A DNA stretch of 64,000 nucleotides from Maea johnstoni (GCA_963942565.1 OZ012695.1:9300392-9364391), one strand, 5' to 3'. Shown: positions 29,753 through 42,828, numbered from the stretch's first letter. Made by a program: numbers and translations. Notes: generated from the sequence alone by a model not told the origin.

Positions 29753-30070
29753 TATGTGTGCGCTATGTGGCGGATTAACCTCCACCATTTACAACTGGCT
29801 TAGTCTCAACTTAGCCTTAATATGACATAAAAGTGACGATAATCGAAATTCCAAACCAATATCCGCAACAACAATAGTCGAGTCAAAATCCTTTCAATTG
29901 AAGTACAAATTGAATTGTGATATGATATGGAATTTTGTTGATATATCGTCACCTTTACGGTCCCACTGTGGGTAAATCATAACTGGCGAGTTGTCTCTGG
30001 TGGCGGAAAGCCACCGCCTAACCCCAAGTCACTGGCAATATCCTACCGTTACCTGATTGGCTACACCGCA
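29753..30070. other. No gene seen
   Basis: Mixed-composition DNA between the minisatellite and the (ACT)n tract. Confidence 0.4.
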
Positions 30071-30130
<60 letters not shown>

Positions 30131-30138
30131 AACTACTT

Positions 30139-30181
<43 letters not shown>

Positions 30182-30189
30182 AACTACTT

Positions 30190-30259
<70 letters not shown>

Positions 30260-30309
30260 AACTACTACTTCTACTACTACTTCAACTACTTCTACTACTA
30301 CTACTACTT

Positions 30310-30364
<55 letters not shown>

Positions 30365-30399
30365 AACTACTTCTACTACTACTACTACTTCAACTACTT

Positions 30400-30447
<48 letters not shown>

Positions 30448-30624
30448 CTACTACTACTACTACTACTACTTCTACTACTACTTCAACTACTTCTACTACT
30501 TCTACTACTACTTCAACTACTTCTACTACTTCTACTACTACTTCAACTACTTCTACTACTTCTACTACTACTTCAACTACTTCTACTACTACTTCTACTA
30601 CTACTACTACTACTACTACTACTA
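30071..30624. repeat. Long interrupted (ACT)n tract
   Basis: About 550 bases of ACT triplets with ACTTCA and ACTTCT interruptions. Between about 30472 and 30596 the interruptions repeat with a 30-base period (CTTCAACTACTTCTACTACT inside each unit), so a minisatellite has formed within the microsatellite. The poly-Thr/Ser and poly-Val/Glu frames are artefacts. Confidence 0.95.
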
Positions 30625-30960
30625 AAATAAAAATGAATGTTAGGTTTATAGTCTTGTTCCATTTCATCAATGTTCACACGACTATATATTTACTCCCCAG
30701 CAGGCCTGTTCACTCTTTGAGCCATTTCAACTCCCTGGGGAGCATGCAACATTGGCAGCCATTTCAGCGCTCTTAGGTTTAAGCAATCACATAACCATTT
30801 CGCCCTTTATGCCAGGTCCGCTATTCACAGCTGGGTGAACTGAGGCAATGTGAAGTTAACTGTCTTGCCCAAGAACTGACCAGAGTGACCTGGCCGGGAT
30901 TCGAACCGGCGACCCTCTGATCGCCGGTCCAACATCTAACCAATTGAGCTACCCTGTCTC
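30625..30960 (-). mobile_element. tRNA-derived SINE
   Basis: On the minus strand a tRNA-like head shows box A TAGCTCAATTGG (30940-30951) and box B GGTTCGAATCC (30898-30908). The body contains CTTGGGCAAGACAGTTAAC and CATTGCCTCAGTTCACCC, a central block that resembles one widely shared among invertebrate SINEs. The 3' side runs into the 30071-30624 (ACT)n tract and the 5' side into a second ACT tract at 30965. The T-arm has an extended loop, so the head is not a functional tRNA. Confidence 0.75.
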
Positions 30961-30964
30961 CTGT

Positions 30965-30982
30965 CTACTACTACTACTACTT

Positions 30983-31061
<79 letters not shown>
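30965..31061. repeat. (ACT)n microsatellite
   Basis: About 97 bases of ACT triplets on the other side of the SINE, with one ACTTCT interruption. Confidence 0.95.
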
Positions 31062-31890
31062 GTTCACACTCAATGGTATCACAGCACACTATAACTATAT
31101 ACTTAGACGAATCTAGCTCTCTGCTATATAGCTGTATGTTTGAACAGCCTGGGTATAGTCCTTTATGATCCTACGTGAATACACGGGGAGCACAGGTAGG
31201 CGAGGCCGTGTCTAAATAGCAGGCTGTTTATTCAGCGGGATTTCAGCTCGTACAGTATAGCAGTACGGTTGATTATGTATCAAATTTAGGTGAGCCGCGC
31301 TGTGTACACATACATAGGGCTTCGGTCTACAAGTTTCAGGAAACGATTTGGACTCGATATAATAGACTTATAACACGTTGTATGTGCCCGGACCCAACAT
31401 TCGTAACGGGGGCAGAGTATTTACCATTTGAGGCGACACGCGATCGCGAAACCGGCGGAGTTGTAAGAGCCGGAGACATGCATCTTAGAAACAATTGGCG
31501 GGGTCTCTCGGGATAGATAGGGCCATCTTGAATGCTTTTGATTACGGCTACAAGGTGAAGGTATTCAGCAGCAGCTTTCCGTGCTGAATCAGTAATCTAT
31601 GTATAGTTTCTTTTGGTAGCCTGGTTTCTGCATGAGCGAGTGCCGTGTCACACAGGCTGAGGAAGAGGAGGGCAGTCGTCACACAGGCACGGAGCAGATC
31701 GTACCCATACCCACATAATCTATCCAGAAACGGGTGTGCGCCGGGATCATAACACCACACGCGAAGCAGATGGAAGGTACCGGATAGATAGGTGAATTCA
31801 GTGCTGTGACCATACCTGCCAAGGATGGTACCAGAGTGACGCGGAGTCTACTCTATACCGTATACACTCAGTGTACCGTTGTGTGTGACC
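31062..31890. other. Upstream DNA of candidate gene, no exon seen
   Basis: CpG-bearing DNA with a YY1-like GGCCATCTTG near 31520. It may be the distal promoter of the candidate exon at 32254. No reading frame is convincing. Confidence 0.3.
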
Positions 31891-31907
31891 ATCCCGCTAT
31901 CGCTACG

Positions 31908-31921
31908 TTATATATATATAC
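31908..31921 (+). promoter_or_regulatory. TATA-like stretch upstream of candidate exon
   Basis: A TATATATATATA run preceded by CGCTACG and followed by CpG-rich sequence (GAGCGCGGTGGCGG) lies about 340 bases upstream of the ATG at 32254. It could be a TATA box, or simply one of the many short AT runs in this window. Confidence 0.25.
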
Positions 31922-32253
31922 TACCTACTACTGGTTCTGAGCGCGGTGGCGGCAGCCTGCCTACGGATGGCTGCGTAGAACAGCCATCAGTTGTAGCCTT
32001 ACAGGTATTATATAGCATCATCACCAGCATTTACACACCTGTTGATTGAGATACCTGTGTGTGTGTGTGTGTGTGGTGGCAGCTACCTGAACTGCGCACT
32101 GTGATGCCATCCCACAGCTAGAGCCACAGGACACTTCATGACATCCTTTACACAACAACCAGCAACAATAACGCTGACCGCTACTAGGCAACTATGCCCC
32201 ACCAGTCCTAAGCACGGTGTACGGTACCTGGTCAATACACAGTAGCCAGCAAC

Positions 32254-32312
32254 ATGATGGTCGCAGCCACTCAGAAGGCGGCCAATCCAGCTGTGGACTC
32301 CACCGACGTCAA
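32254..32312 (+). CDS. Candidate first coding exon (short)
   Basis: Two tandem ATGs in the context CAGCAACATGATGG open a 59-base frame, MMVAATQKAANPAVDSTDVK, that reaches a consensus donor GTAAGTAA directly after TCAA. The exon would end in phase 2. The DNA upstream for about 350 bases is CpG-rich with a TATA-like run, and the DNA downstream turns at once into (CATA)n and AT-rich intron-like sequence. I do not recognise the peptide. The polar, Ala-rich start with no signal sequence suggests a cytosolic or nuclear protein. The remaining exons must lie beyond 33 kb or outside the window. Confidence 0.4.
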
Positions 32313-32394
32313 GTAAGTAACCTTCACATAGAGATGCTCACATGAGGTGGAACAGAGAGATAGAGACATTTCTGCACGTACATAGGAACATGCA

Positions 32395-32457
32395 TGCATA
32401 CATACATACATACATACATACATACATACATACATACATACATACATACATACATAC
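32395..32457. repeat. (CATA)n microsatellite
   Basis: About 15 CATA repeats. More interrupted CATA/CGTA repeats follow at about 32736-32926, along with a C run near 32831-32842. Confidence 0.95.
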
Positions 32458-32934
32458 ACCTGACTCAACTCAAAGTGCAAAGTTACAATACAAAAGGAAA
32501 CTAGCCCGCTCCCCTCTTACCATGCACAAATTACAGCAAGCAGTTGCGACAAAGAACGAAACAAAAAGCTTAAGCTAAATTAATTCCTCGGACCAATGTG
32601 CACCCTTAATCTACAGAAAGTCCGTTGCCAATACTGTTTCTAAAACACTACGACGGAGGGGACACTAACACCTAGGTACGTATCCTACCCCTTTCTTGTT
32701 TAAATCACCCGCTATGTGATACATGCATACACACGCACATACATACATACATGTACATACATACATACATATACATGCATGCATACATACATACACATGC
32801 AGGCATACATACGGTATATGCGTATACTTACCCCCCCCCCCCTTATATCACAGGTGTGATGCATACATACAAACAGACGTACGCCCGTACGTATATACGT
32901 ACGTACATACATACATATATACGTACATGTGCAC

Positions 32935-33230
32935 CGGGGTCTTAGCCAGGATTTCAAAAATGCCTGTCCAAAACAGCAATTCGAAAATTTCTACCCGTCC
33001 ACATTTAGCTACAAATCTACGTATACTCCTTAAACATGTAGTAGCAACTACATTTAATAGCCTATTGTGTCAAAACGGCAATTTACACTTCAGTTATGTC
33101 CTTAAAGATTGTTTGTTATGGAAATAGTTGGTTATTACCCCCAGAAAGTCAAAATGGAAAATTCATTATAGAAATTTCAGGAAACTGCCTGTCCAAAAGC
33201 CAGGTAGGATTGATCCTGGCTAAGACCCTG
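32935..33230. mobile_element. hAT-like MITE, 296 bp
   Basis: The ends are inverted repeats: GGGGTCTTAGCCAGGAT at the left and its complement ATCCTGGCTAAGACCC at the right, with a second inner pair GCCTGTCCAAAA / inverted GGACAGGC. The element boundary is C(A)GGGTC, as in hAT elements. Flanking octamers ATGTGCAC (32927-32934) and AAGTGTAC (33231-33238) agree at six of eight positions, consistent with an aged 8-bp target duplication. There is no transposase frame. Confidence 0.6.
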
Positions 33231-33517
33231 AAGTGTACACATACACCCATACATCCCCTCACCATTTGACGACATACACACACCTTGAACGCATAGTTTC
33301 AGAGTGGGGAGGACCAGGTTAATGTATTTTGCCCAGGATACTTGTATTATCAGGGAATTTTATACACGTGATGGACCGTCAACCTTCAACACTATGGTGC
33401 AAGTGGTCAGTGCCCAGTCTAGACGTGTAACTCTGTCGGCTAAAACAGTGGGAATGATTTTAAACGTTTCCCTCGCCCTTTTTCTTTATCCCTATCCCAT
33501 GTATATCTTTACTAGTG

Positions 33518-35514
<1,997 letters not shown>

Positions 35515-36165
35515 TGAGGCGCCGTTGTGGACAAAAGTAAAAAGCACAGCATAAATGTATGTAAAAACTTTGAATGAAAAATAAAGAAAAACTTTGAAAT
35601 GAAATAATTTTCACTGTAAAAATAAACAAAACATTGGAAACTTTTCAAAAAAGTTGAAAATAAAATTTATTCACTCCAAAAGACTAAGATACACTGAAAT
35701 TTTCCAAAACATTGATATTTTTTGTAAAAAACTTTGAAATAAAAATTTTTTGCGTTGAGAAAAGTCAAAGAATCAATGTAAATTTTCAAAGATAGGCTGA
35801 AATTTACATTTAATTCTCTATAAAAGTTCAGCAAAACAGTGATTTTTGTTTCACATTTTCTTTGATAATATAACATTTTTCAATTTCTCAATGCCTTTCT
35901 TTAAAAATCTCAACGCTTTTTACTTTTTTTTTTTGAAGTTTTACTATTTTTTTTGGAAGTTTTCTTTCTAAATCTTATCTCACTGTAATTTTATCACGAC
36001 AATATAGCGTGCGATCTCAATCTTACGCACGTGATCGTGAACTTGGGTACATATCAGTGAATCCCCGGGAAGGGGGGCGGGGAAATGGCCGGGCGATGTC
36101 GGGCTTATCCTGTTTAGTACACCAAAATGCTGACCCGCAGGGTGAGGACATTATACAAATATGCC
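35515..36165 (+). repeat. Left arm of large inverted repeat pair
   Basis: Begins TGAGGCGCCGTTGTGGAC and runs through AT-rich DNA (AAGTAAAAAGC, CACTGTAAAAATAAACAAAAC, CACTGTAATTTTATCA) into a GC-rich inner part (GAATCCCCGGGAAGGGGGGC, CAAAATGCTGACCCGCAGGG). The reverse complement lies at 42020-42828. The two arms could be the termini of one 7.3-kb element or two inverted dispersed copies. Confidence 0.8.
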
Positions 36166-36196
36166 ATGCCAGTGTGGGTATCCTGATGGAATGTCT

Positions 36197-36256
36197 CCCC
36201 GAGGGAAGATGGTTTTCCCGAGGGCGGAGCCCGAGGGAAAACCATCCTCCCGAGGG
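36197..36256. repeat. Near-perfect 28-bp hairpin
   Basis: The CCCGAGGGAAGATGGTTTTC arm (36198 onward) pairs with GAAAACCATCCTCCCGAGGG (to about 36256) around a five-base loop, with one mismatch. Related to the foldback at 6788-6930. It is followed by G and C homopolymers at about 36255-36270 and 36302-36312. Confidence 0.75.
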
Positions 36257-36432
36257 GGGGGGGGGGGGGAGGGGGAAGGAAAGGAAGCTAATTAAAAATG
36301 TGCCCCCCCCCCCTTCCAGCCATAATTCAGAATTTGGGGGGAGGGGGTATGATTATTCCAACTTTACAAGTTTGCAAAATTATATTATTGATTGATTTGT
36401 ATATGGATATCTATCTATCTATATGTATGTTG

Positions 36433-36434
<2 letters not shown>

Positions 36435-36509
<75 letters not shown>
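36435..36509. repeat. (AT)n microsatellite
   Basis: About 75 bases of AT dinucleotides, immediately before the GC-rich hairpin at 36540. Confidence 0.97.
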
Positions 36510-36512
<3 letters not shown>

Positions 36513-36539
36513 GGGTCATCAAATCACAAAATTCACCCT

Positions 36540-36636
36540 TTTGCCCAGCGAGCGCGTTCAAATGAAATTCACATAATCTGTATTTATCAATAATACATAA
36601 CATATTAACCTGGCTCGAACGCGCTCGCTGGGCAAA
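36540..36636. repeat. Hairpin with perfect 20-bp GC-rich arms
   Basis: TTTGCCCAGCGAGCGCGTTC at 36540-36559 and its exact complement at 36617-36636 enclose 57 AT-rich bases. The perfect match inside AT-rich surroundings suggests a recent or conserved structure, perhaps a minimal MITE. No clear target duplication flanks it. Confidence 0.8.
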
Positions 36637-38310
36637 GTTACTATTTGGAATGATTTCCACATAGGCTCAAATCTCGTTAGTAGGCATGGGGGCAGCCCTT
36701 TTGTTGAAGGTCATAGACCAATGTCACTACATTAAAAAATTCTGATTTTCATCAAAATCCATAAATAAGGCCTTCTATGAAATGTCATTACTGGATCTCC
36801 TTCAACATCTTCATAGTTTACCCATAAAATAGGTTTTTGATCACCTGGGTACAGTTATAGCTGAAATATGAGTCATTGCAAATATGCTGACACATGTCAT
36901 TTCAGAGTGGTCATATGCAGTATCCAGGGCGAGGATTGGGGAATATGTTAGCAATTATGAACAAGCAATACCTCAGCTACATGATCATATGAGTTTCGGT
37001 TAAATTCATGAAACTTGAAAAAATTGGGTAATTTGTATAGTAAACCAGAACAGGTCCTTTTACGAGATTCAGTAATCATCAATGTGTTTGTGGGGTTTGT
37101 TTTTGTTAAAATTCTTGTTTTTTTCCTCGTATTTATATAAAAAATATAATTTCATACTAGCCACATTCAGTGCCGGTCGTATCATTATGACAATATCTCA
37201 TACCATTTGTTTATCCACTGTTAGATGGCAGATTGGGCTAATCATAAACAAGTTAATTGCTGGGTCGCTCACGACCCAGTTTCCCTTAGAAGCCCAACCG
37301 GATGTCTTCAAGGAGACAGCGCAATTGAGTAGCCATCTTGAGTGAGGAATTATGGTCTTGCCGCAGTTTTAATTGTAAGAAAGCTTTATCATCAAATTTT
37401 AGTTGACACTCTAACAGGTGAGTGTTCGGAATGGATTAGTTTCAATACTTTCGCTCTCAATTCTTTGGCGGCATGGCTTCCGAATATTCGGTCGGGACTT
37501 CGGGCATGTTCATGAGCAGCTATAAATCAAGGTAGGAAGACACATACGGATGTGTAAAGAGTGCGGAATTTCAAAAAAGTGACAAAATAGAGAAGCTTTC
37601 TTTCAATAGAAATATTTTTAATTGTTTACGATTTTCATAGAGTTATAGTTGAACACTTTTAACTGATCAATTAACTTGCAAAAGTGAAAAGTTGGTAAAC
37701 GTTACGCATATTATTGTGTTGCAATGATGATTACAAATAGCATCACTGCCGCTCTTCTTTATAAATTGATCAGCGGTCGAGCGCGTTCGTGCGCTGCACC
37801 CTAGCCTAGTTTCCAGGCTGATATAAATACAATTATATGCCGTCACCACTCCTGTGATGAAGTGATGCTTCTCTTAACCAACAAATGGCAGTACATATGT
37901 CACTAGTCGCAGCCTGAAAGTTAAAGACCCGGGGTTAAAGATTTCAGCTTATGTACTCTAACGATATATTTAAAACTAATTTTGGAGTAATATCAACTCC
38001 GGTTAAATCAGTGTGACTGGGGAAAGAGCTGCATCACAAAGCAAGTCTAGCTACACCCACGAGGCCTGTACTCAGGTCGGGGTGCATGGTGAGGAGAATG
38101 CGAATGAGAGCAGTGGGCAGGTGGATAAATTACTCCCGCATCCGTGACTAAGTTTCGCTGATCGGCAGAGCAAGCAAAAGCAACGAATTGCTGAATTATA
38201 ATTTGTATGGTATAATGCTTCAGAGACTACTATAGTCATGAACCAATATGCGCGTATATCCTGGTTTCATGCACTACCCTTACCCTCGAGAATACTCTTA
38301 GCATAAGATA
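36637..38310. other. No gene seen
   Basis: AT-leaning DNA inside the large inverted pair. A small perfect hairpin, CTGGGTCG-ctca-CGACCCAG, lies at 37260-37279. Short frames are not convincing. Confidence 0.4.
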
Positions 38311-39176
38311 ATGGGTACCATTGCAAGCCAGTTAAAAGCCCGGTCCCAAAACACACCTCAAAGCAGCATAATCCTATAACTAGGTGTATCTCCAGGTTCC
38401 TGAGTGTTATCAGGTAGAGAATATCATCGCCACCTGTCATTATTCAATCCATATTCTGTTTTATTTCAAAATTTACAACTTTTCTTTCAACTGACATATT
38501 CTCATTAATTACGCAAGTGATGGTTACCGCAGGTCCAGAGTTACTTTAGGGATATCATTGACTATGCTCAATAAAAACTATTTTTTTTTTTTTTTACTGC
38601 TGAAGATTTTTATAGGCCATAACGTTGAAAATTTTAGTTAGAAATCTCCACACCAACTACACTTGGTAAGCTCACGTGCTCATAGCTAGCACCTATTTAT
38701 AGCATCCTGACCACAAGCTATTCTCTTGAGATCGTCAAGGTGTATCTTTGTGCAACTGTCTTTAGTTTCCAGTGCGCAGAAGTGATCAGCGAGGGATTTC
38801 CACTACTACCAAAGGGGTTCACATGCCTCCACACACGAGATATCTCACTAAAATTTTCAATGTTATCGTCTGTAAAAATCTTTAGGAGTGAAAGATTAAA
38901 AAAAATTACTTCTTATTGGGCATAGTCAATGATATCCCTAAGGTAACTGTGAACCTGTAGTGACCATCACCTGCGTAAGTAATGAGATTATGTCATTTGA
39001 GTGAAAAGTTGTAAATTTTGAAATGAATTAGAATATGGGTTGACTACAGACGGCTGACTATGATATTCTCTCCCTGATAACACTCAGGAACCTGTAGATA
39101 CACCTTGTTATATGAAAATGCTGCTGTGAGGTGTGTTTTGGGATGGGGCTTTTAACTGGCTTGCAATTGTACTCAT
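38311..39176. repeat. 866-bp long inverted repeat
   Basis: Outer arms 38311-38577 and 38923-39176 pair over about 260 bases (ATTGCAAGCCAGTTAAAAGC against GCTTTTAACTGGCTTGCAAT; also GATATCATTGACTATG). A second inner pair, 38607-38650 with 38837-38880, shares AAAATTTTCAA and TAAAAATC. The roughly 190-base centre is unpaired and the structure carries a T run at about 38581-38595. It looks like a foldback element without coding capacity. Confidence 0.75.
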
Positions 39177-40404
39177 CACCTTAAGGTGATAGTCTAGTAC
39201 ATCAATATTATCACCAATAGGTGGTGTCCTTGGCTGGTCCCTAAGAATGGATATCAAAACAAAAGATTACACATTAGCGGTGTTCACTCCCCACAAACCT
39301 CGACCTAGCGGCTTTCTATTGCGGTACGGTCAAGAGAACGAAGGGCAGGCCCCTTTGGGCCTGCCTTGTTAAATTGGTCCCAAACGACTTGGCTGTCTGG
39401 CAGTCTTCGAAGCCAATATTTTAGAGTATGACAGATATGAACCCCGTCTAGGTGCAAGGTCATGTCACAGGTACCTTGAATTCCGACAGGACCTGAAAAT
39501 CAGCATTTACTATGTAAACCACGTGGTGTTAGGAATTTTGAGGCTTATGGGAACATTCAAAAATGTTTTTTAAGTACTCATCGTGCAAATCCCCTGTTGA
39601 GGTAGGACCTTGCACCTTACCAAAGACATGAATAATCATTAGACTCTCATTTTCAAGTAAAGGGTAAGTCTTGACATTTTGCCAAAAAACGAAACACATC
39701 CAGATATGTTCTTTAAGGGTGCCGCGTTATCTCAAAATAGTCACTTATTGATAAGTTTACCATTATTCGGCAACTATGAGATGTAACCTTTACAATAGCA
39801 TAAGTGCCGTTGTCTTCATTAAACTCAGTTTTCAGATACTAGTATTCAAGTTTTAAAAATGACCCGTGTATAGGGTAGGGTTCTACCTTAAACAATAACG
39901 AACAAGTATGTAAATGATAGTGAATGACCAAAATTCACGGAGAATGTCGTTCATCAGGATAAATCTAACTAGGACGAATGCAAATGCCATACTTCAACTT
40001 TGAAAATAGTTAATTATGAGTGCTTTCATAAATGGACACTGCCCCCATCTTTTAATAAACTCTGGCTTAATATCTTATTTATCAATGGTATACCTGTCTA
40101 CCAAGCTTTTTGAACTATTGATACATAGGTTAATTTGCCCTAAGTGTGTGGTTGCAGGGATATATGAATGCTCTGATATTTTGTAACATTAAAAGAATGG
40201 CCAAACATAAAATAGCTTTGACATGATATGATTAGAATCAATCAGTAGTGATACCACAAACAGACACCCCTTCTCCTCTTCTCATTACAGTCTGTTTAAT
40301 AACCCATTTAATATTTTCTTTATCAAGTGGTGTCTTTTTCCAATTGAATGAAATAAAGAGGCATATGACGGAATTGCATGGCTGACATTTAATGATTTTT
40401 TTTC
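39177..40404. other. No gene seen
   Basis: AT-leaning DNA. A perfect 9-bp-stem hairpin, GGCAGGCCC-CTTT-GGGCCTGCC, lies at 39344-39365. Confidence 0.4.
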
Positions 40405-40830
40405 ATTATAAAGAATATTGCAATGTTCAATATTCTTTTTCCAATATTCATAATTCATTTTTCAATATTCATAATCAATTTTCAATATTGAAGAATAATT
40501 ATGAATTTTGAAAAAATATTTAGGAACTTTGGAAATCCACGATTATTTTCCAATATTATAAATGATATTTCAATATTCTTAGTTTATTTTTCAATATCTG
40601 TAAATCTTTTCCAATAATCATAAATCATTTTAAGATTTTCATAATTCATTTTTCAATATTCATAAATACCTTTGATTATGAATATTGAATATATATTACG
40701 AATACTGGAAAACTAATTGTGAATATAGAAAAATCGTTCATGAATACTGAAAAATCATTTATGAATATTCCCAATCATTGAAAAAAAATAATTCCAACAT
40801 TCATAATACATTTTCCAATATTATGGGTAT
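40405..40830. repeat. Degenerate AT-rich dyad array
   Basis: TTCAATATTCATAA and its complement TTATGAATATTGAA recur at irregular 20-40-base intervals on both strands for about 425 bases. The pattern suggests a decayed satellite of a short palindromic unit. Confidence 0.6.
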
Positions 40831-41521
40831 GTCATGTGTACCTGAAGGCATCCTGGTCCGAACGTGGGCCAGAGTCATTAATTATAAGGTTTTTATTATT
40901 GCTCCCCTGATTTTTTTTACACTTTTAAATTTCTGCTAATTTTCATTTTCCTATCATGAGGACTTTTACTCATTTTTGAAGTTGAATCAGAAATATCTTC
41001 AGATTGTTGGAAGGTTTCTGCCTCCAACACGACAGGATTCTCCTATGCTCACTGAGTAGTGTTGCTCACACGTAACTCACATATACTTTTTTCTTCCGAG
41101 ACAAAACTTTGAAAATATTTCAAAAAATATGTTTCATATTCTAGCTACCAACAAAGCGATGATTTGAGTTTAATTCTAACATTGAAAACATTATTCTTTT
41201 TATATTTATACTCACTAAGCATGCGATTGGGATGCATGAAAAGGGTGTCAAGTTATCTACATGTATATAAACTGTCCTTGACCACTAATCAATAAATAGG
41301 AAATGATTAACTCGTGACAATGATTGATCTATGAAATCTTGGTAGGCTGGGCATTATGGGGATTTCATGACCGGTCATACTCTACACATATTGTTTGCTA
41401 ATTAACGACAAATCTATGCAAGCAATAGAAATGGCTGGCGAGCTATAATCTTTGGATCTTTGATGCTGTCAGTGGGTATTGTAAAAAGGGGCAAGACATT
41501 TCATCCAGTTATCATAGAACC
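40831..41521. other. No gene seen
   Basis: AT-rich DNA between the dyad array and the MITE at 41522. Confidence 0.4.
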
Positions 41522-41841
41522 ACAGGCAGCTGCCACAGAGGGACCAAATATGAAAACAATAAAAACGAAGATTTATTACACATTTTCCACAGGTATTGTT
41601 ATCTGTTGGATCGTATAAAAGATCATAAAACAGCATAATGTGGTCGGGGTATCATTTCTACCCCCCCTATCTTATGATATCCTACCCCTATCCTATATGT
41701 TTACATATCTATATATGTTTGCATTGTAAACATATAGGATGTTCTATGCCATCCTACAGATAACAACACTCGAGAAAAATGTGTAATACATCTTCGTTTT
41801 TATTGTTTTCATAGTTGGCCCCTTTGTGGCAGCTGCCTGTG
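41522..41841. mobile_element. MITE, 320 bp, with 8-bp target duplication
   Basis: ACAGGCAGCTGCCACA at the left end pairs with its complement at the right end, and similarity continues inward through AAAACAATAAAAACGAAGAT and TGTTATCTGT for about 100 bases. Flanking octamers ATAGAACC (41514-41521) and ATAGAACA (41842-41849) agree at seven of eight positions. The 8-bp duplication and CAGGC-type termini point to a non-autonomous hAT-like element. No transposase is present. Confidence 0.7.
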
Positions 41842-42019
41842 ATAGAACACACCATACTATTTCATTTATTTCACTTTGTAATTCCGAATCAATACCAAAT
41901 TTAATTATCTTGTCGTCTTGAACACTAAATTTTGCTCCTCATATTATAAATGACCAACGACCCAGCTGGAAACCCATGATGCCTTGCATCAACCATCGAT
42001 ACTTGTAGGATTTTGGCAT

Positions 42020-42828
42020 AAGGAGGATTTGGGTGGTATTCACTATCCCCGCCCCGTGCGGGGCAGCATTTTGGTGCACTAAACAGGATAAGCCCGACAT
42101 CGCCCGGCCATTTCCCCGCCCCCCTTCCCGGGGATTCAATTGACTGGTGCATAACGTTACGGTACGGAGGGTCTACTCCCCACCCGTCTATCAAGGGTCA
42201 CTGATATGTACCCAAGTTCACGATCACGTGCGTAAGATTGAGATCGCACGCTATATTGTCGTCATGAAGGTATTCCCTGAGTTATTTATAGAAGCCTCAT
42301 GACCCGGATGAGGCGTAAAAACGCAGTGAGAATTGATAAAATTACAGTGAGATTTAGAAAGAAAACTTCCAAAAAAAAAATAGTAAAACTTCCAAAAAAA
42401 AGTAAAAAGCGTTGAGATTTTTAAAGAAAGGCATTGAGAAATTGAAAAATGTTATATTATCAAAGAAATTGTGAAACAAAAATCACTATTTTGCTGAACT
42501 TTTATAGAGATCTAAATGTAAATTTCAGCCTATCTTTGAACATTTACATTGATTCTTTGACTTTTCTCAACGCAATAAATTTTTATTTCAAAGTTTTTTA
42601 CAAAAAATATCAATGTTTTGGAAAATTTCAGTGTATCTTAGTCTTTTAGAGTGAATAAATTTTATTTTCAAATTTTTTGAAATGTTTCCAATGTTTTGTT
42701 TATTTTTACAGTGCAAATTATTTCATTTCAAAGTTTTTCTTTATTTTTCATTGAAAATATAGTTAAATTCCAAAGTTTTTACATACATTTATGCTGTGCT
42801 TTTTACTTTTGTCCACAACGGCGCCTCA
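42020..42828 (-). repeat. Right arm of large inverted repeat pair
   Basis: Reverse complement of 35515-36165, ending GCGCCTCA at 42828. It carries about 80 extra bases near 42265-42340 and about 50 near 42140-42190 that the left arm lacks, so the arms are not being kept identical. Confidence 0.8.

Noticed and set aside
29038-29825. Three long overlapping frames of 244-247 codons on both strands
   Set aside because: By-product of the 48-bp minisatellite; both strands are open in parallel.
30029-30776. Poly-Thr/Ser and poly-Val/Glu proteins
   Set aside because: Direct translation of the (ACT)n tract.
30887-30957. Functional tRNA gene on the minus strand
   Set aside because: The T-arm needs an eight-base loop, and a SINE body follows directly.
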